Assembly: GCA_025934615.1 (NCBI GenBank)
Contig: JAICXS010000153.1
Span: 1-5,629, forward strand
DNA from: Nitrospiraceae bacterium
Lineage (GTDB): Bacteria > Nitrospirota > Nitrospiria > Nitrospirales > Nitrospiraceae
DNA length: 5,629 nt
Reading direction: 5' to 3'
This document shows positions 1 through 4,759 of this stretch, piece by piece (the stretch's first letter is position 1; the number at the start of each line of letters is the position of its first letter). The position numbers were made by a program, and so were the translations under genes. The notes below the pieces were generated by a model. That model was not told the origin of the DNA. It made no database searches and worked only from the letters and a program-made list of their open reading frames with translations.

Positions 1-24
1 AAGAGTAGCGCAGAAATGTTTCAT
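1..24 (-). CDS. Possible start of a divergent gene, cut by the left edge
   Basis: Read on the minus strand, an ATG at bases 24-22 opens a frame that stays open to the window edge and encodes MKHFCATL. It is preceded by AGGAG (bases 33-29) with a 4-base gap, a plausible though slightly close ribosome binding site. Further upstream on the same strand lies a promoter-like pair (TTGACA/GACAAT, bases 80-52). A Lys followed by mostly hydrophobic residues would suit the beginning of a signal peptide or membrane protein, but eight residues cannot identify a family. The call rests on the agreement of promoter, ribosome binding site and start. The alternative is that this is non-coding DNA and the match is chance. 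Confidence 0.35.
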
Positions 25-51
25 AACGCTCCTAGGATAAAAACTCTAATC

Positions 52-80
52 ATTGTCCCAGCCGACTCCATAATTGTCAA
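52..80 (-). promoter_or_regulatory. Candidate sigma-70 promoter firing leftward
   Basis: On the minus strand a perfect -35 hexamer TTGACA (bases 80-75) is followed after 17 bases by GACAAT (57-52), which matches the -10 consensus at 4 of 6 positions. Transcription would begin near base 45 and run into the AGGAG/ATG pair at 33-22, leaving a leader of about 20 bases. It fits a gene divergent from asnS. The weak -10 keeps confidence moderate. Confidence 0.4.
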
Positions 81-103
81 TGAAGCCCTTGATTCATGCG
101 CTC

Positions 104-132
104 TTGAAAGCGTTCTACGAATACGCTAGGCT
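104..132 (+). promoter_or_regulatory. Weak candidate promoter of asnS
   Basis: TTGAAA (104-109, 5 of 6 matches to the -35 consensus) is followed after 17 bases by TAGGCT (127-132, about 3 of 6 matches to the -10). Transcription would start near 139, about 33 bases before the asnS ATG. This is the best pair I see upstream of asnS, but the -10 is poor and the real promoter could lie elsewhere or left of the window. Confidence 0.22.
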
Positions 133-160
133 GCATTCTGCCTAAAAAAGGGGCATTCTG
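133..160 (+). repeat. Direct repeat GCATTCTG at a 20-base period
   Basis: GCATTCTG occurs at 133-140 and again at 153-160, exactly 20 bases apart, or about two helical turns. The copies are separated by CC, T, a run of six A and a G-rich stretch. They lie between the candidate asnS promoter and the ribosome binding site, a position where a dimeric regulator could bind both copies on one DNA face. No known regulator is recognised. Confidence 0.5.
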
Positions 161-163
161 GAG
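160..163 (+). promoter_or_regulatory. Ribosome binding site of asnS
   Basis: GGAG at 160-163 stands 8 bases before the ATG at 172. It supports this ATG as the start. The second copy of the GCATTCTG repeat overlaps its first G. Confidence 0.75.
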
Positions 164-171
164 AATCAACC

Positions 172-1467
172 ATGACGCCTGTTGTCTATGTCCAAGACAT
201 CGCCCGATATGCCGGTCAGGACGTAACCATTCGCGGCTGGCTACGGAACAAGCGGTCCAGCGGAAAACTTCATTTTTTAATTGTTCGGGACGGAACCGGA
301 GACCTCCAAGCGGTGGTCAGTAAAGCGGTCGTAGGAGAAGAATCGTTTGCGCAATCCGCCACGCTGACACAGGAGTCGTCCATCCTTTTAACCGGCACCG
401 TAAAACAAGATGCGAGGGCTCAAGGTGGTTTCGAATTGGACGTGAAACATCTGGAGTCCGTGCATATCGCCGAGCCGTTTCCGATCCAGCCGAAAGAGCA
501 CAGCGTGGGCTTTTTAATGGAACATCGGCATCTGTGGCTGCGTTCCAGCCGTCAGCATGCGGTGTTGCGCATTCGCCATGAAATCGTTCGCGCCTGTCGA
601 AATTTTTTCGACGACCGCGGATTTCTGCTCGTCGATACGCCGATCTTCACTCCGAATGCCTGCGAGGGCACCACCACGCTTTTTCAAACGGATTACTTTG
701 ATGAGAAGGCCTACCTCACGCAGAGTGGCCAGCTTTATAGCGAAGCCACGGCGGCTGCCTTCGGCAAGGTCTATTGCTTCGGTCCTACATTTCGCGCGGA
801 GAAATCCAAGACGCGCCGCCATCTGATGGAATTTTGGATGGTCGAACCGGAGGTCGCGTTTGCAGAATTGTCCGACATGATGAATCTGGCAGAAGAATTC
901 CTGTCATTTATCGTGGAGCGAGTGCTGGAGAATCGACGAAATGAACTGGCCGTTCTTGAGCGGGACATCACTAAATTGGAGCAAGTCAAAGCGCCGTTCC
1001 CGCGCGTACCGTATACGGATGCGGTGGCGCTGCTTCAGAAAAAAGGCAATCCGATCCAGTTTGGAGATGACTTTGGAGGAGATGAGGAAACGCTCCTTTC
1101 AAAAGAATTCGATCGGCCGGCCATCGTTCATCTCTACCCAGCGCCTATCAAAGCCTTCTATATGCAAAATGATCCACAGCAGCCTGACTTGGCGCTCTGC
1201 ATGGATGTGCTAGCCCCTGAAGGCTACGGCGAAATTATCGGTGGCGGTCAACGCATTCACGAGTATGAAAAATTGCTCGCTCGCATCCAAGAACATAAAC
1301 TGCCGGAAGAAGCGTTTCAGTGGTACCTGGATCTTCGGCGGTACGGGTCGGTACCTCATGCAGGATTTGGGATGGGTATTGAGCGTGCCGTCGCCTGGAT
1401 CTGCGGATTGGATCACGTCAGAGAGACCATCGCGTTTCCTCGAATGCTATACAAGCTCTACCCATAA
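172..1467 (+). CDS. asnS: Asparaginyl-tRNA synthetase (AsnRS)
   Basis: The enzyme activates asparagine with ATP and charges tRNA-Asn in the cytoplasm (EC 6.1.1.22, class IIb). An N-terminal OB-fold anticodon-binding domain spans about residues 15-100 and begins VTIRGWLRNKRSSGKLHFLIVRD. The class II catalytic core shows motif 1 around 141-161, motif 2 at 204-227 (GPTFRAEKSKTRRHLMEFW, with FRAE at 207-210) and motif 3 at 398-410 (GFGMGIERAVAWI). The pattern EGTTTLF plus TQSGQLYSEA (165-192), TRRHLMEFWMVEPE and GGGQRIHEYE marks the compact AsnRS type that I recall from Thermus, not the longer E. coli type. Asparagine specificity rather than aspartate is inferred from this whole-length resemblance. 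At 431 residues it matches that subfamily and ends in the expected FPRM...YP, so it is complete. The ATG at 172 has a GGAG site. Because it is followed by 262 gene-free bases and a strong promoter, it is probably not in the dcw operon. Confidence 0.96.
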   Translation: MTPVVYVQDIARYAGQDVTIRGWLRNKRSSGKLHFLIVRDGTGDLQAVVSKAVVGEESFAQSATLTQESSILLTGTVKQDARAQGGFELDVKHLESVHIAEPFPIQPKEHSVGFLMEHRHLWLRSSRQHAVLRIRHEIVRACRNFFDDRGFLLVDTPIFTPNACEGTTTLFQTDYFDEKAYLTQSGQLYSEATAAAFGKVYCFGPTFRAEKSKTRRHLMEFWMVEPEVAFAELSDMMNLAEEFLSFIVERVLENRRNELAVLERDITKLEQVKAPFPRVPYTDAVALLQKKGNPIQFGDDFGGDEETLLSKEFDRPAIVHLYPAPIKAFYMQNDPQQPDLALCMDVLAPEGYGEIIGGGQRIHEYEKLLARIQEHKLPEEAFQWYLDLRRYGSVPHAGFGMGIERAVAWICGLDHVRETIAFPRMLYKLYP

Positions 1468-1533
1468 CTACAAGCACCGTGGATGCGCGCCTTGTTCGAT
1501 GGTGCACTTCGGCATTAACCGCGTCCTTCTAAA

Positions 1534-1583
1534 TCCATCCAAATAACTCCATCCAACTTGGATGACGGTTGCCATCCATCCGC
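1534..1583. repeat. Cluster of CCATCC-type repeats with a 15-base palindrome
   Basis: TCCATCCAA occurs at 1534-1542 and 1548-1556 (14-base period). The second copy continues into an inverted copy, giving the perfect palindrome CATCCAA-C-TTGGATG at 1550-1564. Two further overlapping CCATCC units lie at 1572-1581. A one-base centre cannot form an RNA hairpin, so this looks more like a DNA-binding site than a terminator. It sits about 125 bases upstream of the rsmH -35 box. No known operator is recognised. Confidence 0.55.
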
Positions 1584-1664
1584 CAACTCCTACGGTTCAG
1601 CCGCAGTTCAAAGAATCCCTAATAAGTACCACTTTAGATACATTTATTGCCTTTTCTTTTATGT

Positions 1665-1684
1665 CATTAAAAAATAATGTTTTT
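1665..1684. promoter_or_regulatory. AT-rich palindrome and A/T runs, UP-element-like
   Basis: CATTA (1665-1669) and TAATG (1675-1679) are inverted copies around five A, followed by five T (1680-1684). The block ends three bases before the -35 hexamer of the rsmH promoter, where the alpha subunit of RNA polymerase contacts A/T tracts. An AT-only stem followed by T could also act as a very weak terminator for asnS, but I consider the promoter role likelier. Confidence 0.35.
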
Positions 1685-1686
1685 AG

Positions 1687-1714
1687 TTGACATCGTCTGA
1701 GAGCCGGGTATACT
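1687..1714 (+). promoter_or_regulatory. Strong sigma-70 promoter of the rsmH-ftsL-ftsI-murE operon
   Basis: A perfect -35 hexamer TTGACA (1687-1692) is followed after a 16-base spacer by TATACT (1709-1714), 5 of 6 to the -10 consensus. An A/T-rich block lies just upstream. Transcription is expected to begin near 1720-1722, inside the MraZ-type repeats and only about 8-10 bases before the first possible rsmH start codon. It occupies the position of the main dcw promoter (Pmra) of other bacteria. Confidence 0.8.
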
Positions 1715-1716
1715 TC

Positions 1717-1741
1717 TGGCGAAAAGTGGGTGAAAGTGGGG
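1717..1741 (+). promoter_or_regulatory. MraZ-type operator (three TGG[G/C]N repeats, 10-base period)
   Basis: TGGCG (1717-1721), TGGGT (1727-1731) and TGGGG (1737-1741) are separated by 5-base spacers GAAAA-type, so the units recur exactly every 10 bases. The last two share the longer match AAAGTGGG. Established knowledge: the conserved regulator MraZ of the dcw cluster binds TGGGN repeats separated by 5 bases, located between the -10 box and the first gene. Both arrangement and position agree here. The first unit is degenerate (C instead of G). It overlaps the transcription start and the GTG start codons of rsmH. No mraZ gene is next to it. Confidence 0.75.
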
Positions 1742-2680
1742 GACGATGGAGTCAACCATATCGAGTCAAAGTATGGCCACGTTCCGGTCTTGGCCGAAGA
1801 GGTCATGGCAGGACTCCATTGCCGGACGGGTGGAACGTATGTGGACTGCACCGTTGGGCAAGGAGGGCTGGTTGCCAGAATTCTCGACGCAGTCGGTCCA
1901 GCAGGAATCGTCATTGGAATTGACCGCGATGAGGAAACACTTGGCATGACTCGTGAGAGGCTGAAACCTTTTGCGGCGCAATTAAAGTTGATTCATGGAA
2001 ACTTCGTGGACATTCAGCGGCATGTGCGCACAGCAGGTGTATCAGCCGTCGATGGCATTGTGTTCGACCTGGGTATCTCTTCCGTGCAATTGGACGATAC
2101 CGCTCGCGGGTTCAGCTTTACGGCGGAAGGCCCTCTCGATATGCGCATGGATCGAAGCGGTGGGACGACGGCCGCTCAATTGCTCGAACGGCTGCCGGAA
2201 ACGGAACTGTCGAACGTGATCTTTCAGTATGGTGAAGAGCGATATGCTCGCCGGATTGCGCGCGCAGTTGTCCGGGCTCGTGAAAGAGGGCCACTGCGGA
2301 CCACTGCCGACCTCGTCGCTATAATCCGGGGAGCGATTCCTGCCTCTTATCGGCATGGCCGTATCCATTTTGCAACCCGCACGTTTCAAGCATTGCGGAT
2401 CGCGGTGAATAGTGAACTGGATATCTTGGCGCCTGCATTTCGGGACGCGGCCGGCATGCTGGCTCCAGGGGGACGCCTTTGTATCATTTCCTTTCATTCT
2501 CTCGAAGATCGCATCGCCAAGCAGACTATTCGAGACCTCTCGCAAGGCCCAGAACCATTACTTCTGCGAATGACCAAAAAGCCGGTGATGGCTTCGGATC
2601 GGGAAGTAGCCGCCAATCCGCGTTCGCGTAGCGCAAAATTGAGAATTGCCGAACGGCTCCCTCAACGGAGGTGCGCATGA
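1730..2680 (+). CDS. rsmH: 16S rRNA (cytosine(1402)-N(4))-methyltransferase RsmH
   Basis: RsmH (MraW) transfers a methyl group from S-adenosylmethionine to N4 of C1402 in 16S rRNA at the ribosomal P site. The family signature runs the full length: HVPVLAEEV (17-25), SAM-binding motif I VDCTVGQGG (38-46), GIDRDEETL (63-71), DGIVFDLGISSVQLDDTARGFSF (108-130), GPLDMRMD (134-141), IFQYGEERYARRIARAVV (164-181), ATRTFQALRIAVNSEL (215-230) and GGRLCIISFHSLEDR (247-261). At 316 residues it has the usual length. The His-Ser that follows GG in motif I of the E. coli and Thermotoga proteins is Leu-Val here. The start is uncertain: GTG at 1730 or GTG at 1736 are the only in-frame choices before the conserved HVPVL, and neither has a clear Shine-Dalgarno sequence. 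First gene of the operon; its TGA overlaps the ftsL ATG. Confidence 0.95.
   Translation: MKVGDDGVNHIESKYGHVPVLAEEVMAGLHCRTGGTYVDCTVGQGGLVARILDAVGPAGIVIGIDRDEETLGMTRERLKPFAAQLKLIHGNFVDIQRHVRTAGVSAVDGIVFDLGISSVQLDDTARGFSFTAEGPLDMRMDRSGGTTAAQLLERLPETELSNVIFQYGEERYARRIARAVVRARERGPLRTTADLVAIIRGAIPASYRHGRIHFATRTFQALRIAVNSELDILAPAFRDAAGMLAPGGRLCIISFHSLEDRIAKQTIRDLSQGPEPLLLRMTKKPVMASDREVAANPRSRSAKLRIAERLPQRRCA
2667..2671 (+). promoter_or_regulatory. Ribosome binding site of ftsL, inside rsmH
   Basis: GGAGG at 2667-2671 lies 5 bases before the ATG at 2677. It favours that ATG over the in-frame GTG at 2671, which the site itself overlaps. Confidence 0.75.
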
Positions 2681-3009
2681 AAACATTGACCGCCTTGGCG
2701 GTATTGTCTGTCTTGCTTCTGTACGTATGGGAGCGGGTGGAAGTGGTCCAGGTTGGATATCACATCGAACAACTCAAGTTGAAGAAGGTTGCTTTGGAGC
2801 GCGAGCGTGATGAGTTGCGCTTAAAAGTCTCGACGCTCACATCGCCGGACCGCATTGCAAAAGCCGCGACTGAAAAACTCGGCATGCTGCCTCCGCAACA
2901 GGGCCAGGTGCGGTTAGTGCGGCTGGAGCCTGAATTGCCCATGAAGGGCCAAGTTGTCGCCATGGAACTGAAGCTTGCGAAGCATGAACCGGTGCGAATG
3001 GCGCCATGA
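2677..3009 (+). CDS. ftsL: FtsL-like cell division protein
   Basis: A 110-residue bitopic inner-membrane protein with the FtsL plan. There is almost no cytoplasmic tail, one membrane span at about residues 3-18 (LTALAVLSVLLLYVW), then a charged, leucine-rich coiled coil (about 25-56: YHIEQLKLKKVALERERDEL), then the septum-protein signature SPDRIAKAATEKLGM (56-70) and a short variable tail. In known bacteria FtsL pairs with FtsB and recruits and activates FtsW/FtsI. Sequence identity in this family is low, so the call relies on length, topology, coiled coil, the RI..A...LGM motif and its place between rsmH and ftsI. The start at 2677 has GGAGG 5 bases upstream and overlaps the rsmH stop as ATGA; a GTG at 2671 would add only two residues. 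The stop overlaps the ftsI start. Confidence 0.85.
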   Translation: MKTLTALAVLSVLLLYVWERVEVVQVGYHIEQLKLKKVALERERDELRLKVSTLTSPDRIAKAATEKLGMLPPQQGQVRLVRLEPELPMKGQVVAMELKLAKHEPVRMAP

Positions 3010-4742
3010 CTACATCTGATCCTCTTCGTCGTCGACGGGTCTTTACGGCTGTCCTGTTGGTGTTAGGATTCGGCGGCATTCTGGCCAGGCTGTTTTTCTT
3101 GCAAGTCCTGCATGCTGCCGAGTTGACGGCCAAGGCGGATCGTCAGCATCAAAAGACCGTGACTGTCGAGGGGGGGCGCGGCACGATCGTGGATCGGCAG
3201 GGAAAAATTCTAGCCGTCAATATGCACGTGCCGTCGGTTTTCGGCATTCCGACCTCACTCAATAATCCAGCGGGAGTGGCGCACGATCTGGCCCGCGTGC
3301 TTCACGTTCGACCCGACGATATTGAACGGAAATTGAAGCAAGAGCGGCATTTTGTCTGGATCGCCAGGAAGTTGGATCCCGAGCAGGGACGCCAACTCGA
3401 AGCGCTCTCGCTGGATGGCATCGGGATCGTGTTGGAAGGGCGACGGTTCTATCCAAATGGCGCCTTGCTCTCTCATGTATTGGGATTTGCCGGCATGGAT
3501 GGCCAGGGGCTCGAAGGCCTCGAGCGGCGTTATGACCAATATTTGAGCGGCGGGAAACAGTTCGTCGTGCTTCAGCGGGATGCATTGGGCCGAACGGTAT
3601 TCCCCAAAGGAATCAGTGAGCGAGCGCCGGAGCCGGGTCATAATTTGACATTAACGATTGATGAGTTTGCGCAGTATGTTGCCGAAAAAGAATTGGATGA
3701 AGCCGTGGCTTCGGCTCGGGCAAAAGGTGGCATGGTCATTGTCATGGAGCCGAAAACCGGCGCAATTCTCGCGATGGCGCTCAGTCCGAAATTCGATCCG
3801 AACGCGATGTCGGGGATGCCGTCCGATCGATGGCGGAATCGCATTATCACCGATGCCTATGAGCCCGGGTCGACGATGAAAGTGGTTGTCGCCGCGGCGG
3901 CATTGGAGGAACGAGTGATGAGGCCCGACTCGCTGATTTACGGCGAGAATGGTCGTATGGAAATCGCTCGGACCGTGATTCACGATCATGAAAAATCAGG
4001 GTGGATGACCTTTGCGGAGGTCATTCAGAAGTCCAGTAATATTGGCGCGGCAAAAATCGCCATGCAACTTGAAGAAGCACGGCTCTATCGCTATATCAAA
4101 GCCTTCGGCTTTGGAGAAAAGTCGGACATCGATCTGCCGGGAGAGATGGCCGGGCTCATAAAAGAACCCAAAGCCTGGGGCCGGCGCTCATTGGCTTCCA
4201 TTGCGATGGGGCAAGAGATCGGGGTCACTCCATTACAGTTAGTCACCGCCATCTCTGCCGTCGCGAATGGAGGGTGGTTGATGAAGCCCTATGTCGTATC
4301 CGAGATTCGCGATGCCGGCGGCCATTTGATGGGGCGAATCGAGCCTCAAGTGCGTCGTCAGCCGATTTCATCCGCCACGGCTCGCACGCTGACCGATGTT
4401 TTAGAGGGCGTGGTGACGATCGGGACGGGACGCAAGGCTGCGGTGCCGGGGTATCGCGTGGCGGGAAAAACGGGGACCGCGCAAAAGATCGATCCACGTA
4501 CAGGAGCCTATTCGTCCAGCTTGCTCGTCGGATCCTTTGTCGGCTATGTCCCGGCAGAAGACCCCCGGTTGGCCATTGTCGTCGTGATCGATGAGCCAAA
4601 GGGTGAAGCGTGGGGCGGTGTCGTCGCGGCGCCCGTGTTCAGGCGGATTGCCGAGCAAGTCTTGCCGCATCTTGGTGTGTCGCCGCAAGAGCCTGTCAAG
4701 CTGGCCTTGGCGTCCGTTGCGGGCCGTGTCTTTAGCGAGTAA
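3006..4742 (+). CDS. ftsI: Septal peptidoglycan transpeptidase FtsI (class B PBP, PBP3-like)
   Basis: FtsI cross-links septal peptidoglycan with its periplasmic transpeptidase domain and is the target of beta-lactams. The N-terminus has a basic stretch RRRR (8-11) and one membrane anchor (about 12-34). The PBP dimerisation domain follows, with GRGTIVDRQGKILA (57-70) and the FYPNG...LGFAG region. The transpeptidase domain carries all three active-site motifs: STMK with nucleophile Ser289 and Lys292, SSN at 343-345, and KTGT at 488-491. At 578 residues it is close to E. coli FtsI (588) and has no C-terminal PASTA domains, unlike SpoVD or PBP2x types. The elongasome paralogue PBP2 (MrdA) is less likely given the dcw context. 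The ATG overlaps the ftsL stop as ATGA and has no clear Shine-Dalgarno sequence, suggesting translation coupled to ftsL. It is complete, with TAA at 4740-4742. Confidence 0.95.
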   Translation: MTTSDPLRRRRVFTAVLLVLGFGGILARLFFLQVLHAAELTAKADRQHQKTVTVEGGRGTIVDRQGKILAVNMHVPSVFGIPTSLNNPAGVAHDLARVLHVRPDDIERKLKQERHFVWIARKLDPEQGRQLEALSLDGIGIVLEGRRFYPNGALLSHVLGFAGMDGQGLEGLERRYDQYLSGGKQFVVLQRDALGRTVFPKGISERAPEPGHNLTLTIDEFAQYVAEKELDEAVASARAKGGMVIVMEPKTGAILAMALSPKFDPNAMSGMPSDRWRNRIITDAYEPGSTMKVVVAAAALEERVMRPDSLIYGENGRMEIARTVIHDHEKSGWMTFAEVIQKSSNIGAAKIAMQLEEARLYRYIKAFGFGEKSDIDLPGEMAGLIKEPKAWGRRSLASIAMGQEIGVTPLQLVTAISAVANGGWLMKPYVVSEIRDAGGHLMGRIEPQVRRQPISSATARTLTDVLEGVVTIGTGRKAAVPGYRVAGKTGTAQKIDPRTGAYSSSLLVGSFVGYVPAEDPRLAIVVVIDEPKGEAWGGVVAAPVFRRIAEQVLPHLGVSPQEPVKLALASVAGRVFSE

Positions 4743-4744
4743 AA

Positions 4745-4749
4745 AAGGA
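4745..4749 (+). promoter_or_regulatory. Ribosome binding site of murE
   Basis: AAGGA at 4745-4749, just after the ftsI stop, is 10 bases from the ATG at 4760 and 7 bases from an in-frame TTG at 4757. The spacing suits TTG slightly better, so the true start may lie one codon earlier. Confidence 0.6.
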
Positions 4750-4759
4750 TCATGCTTTG

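Larger units (their letters stand above)
1468..1686. other. Gene-free region between asnS and the rsmH promoter
   Basis: No plausible coding frame or RNA gene is seen here. The first part (to about 1600) is of mixed composition and carries the CCATCC repeat cluster. The second part (about 1611-1686) is strongly AT-rich and ends in A and T runs directly upstream of the -35 box, like an UP element. A convincing intrinsic terminator for asnS is absent: the GCACC/GGTGC pair (1474-1478, 1501-1505) has a 22-base loop and no T-run. I read the frames for MraZ-like sequence and found no remnant. Confidence 0.7.

Noticed and set aside
1..129. Plus-strand frame open from the left edge to a TAG at 127-129 (tail of an upstream gene?)
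   Set aside because: The 42 residues resemble no family I recognise, and the stretch overlaps a better-supported divergent promoter and start. An open frame of this length is not surprising.
1..171. T-box or other tRNA-sensing leader in front of asnS
   Set aside because: No T-box consensus sequence and no terminator/antiterminator pair can be seen in the 171 bases available.
1474..1505. Intrinsic terminator after asnS from the GCACC/GGTGC inverted repeat
   Set aside because: Only 5 pairs, a 22-base loop and no following T-run.
1591..1615. tRNA T-arm-like GTTCAAA in the spacer
   Set aside because: The flanking bases do not pair as a T-stem, and no acceptor or anticodon arm is found at the proper distance.
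1746..1949. Small ORF starting at ATG 1746, preceded by a G-rich site
   Set aside because: It is the +1 frame over the conserved start of rsmH and its protein has no recognisable features; rsmH family blocks explain the DNA.
2042..2545. 167-codon open frame on the minus strand within rsmH
   Set aside because: It lies wholly opposite conserved RsmH motifs, a common by-product of GC-rich codon use, and has no family resemblance.
3255..3641. 128-codon open frame on the minus strand within ftsI
   Set aside because: It is antisense to the FtsI dimerisation region, with no plausible start context or recognisable protein.
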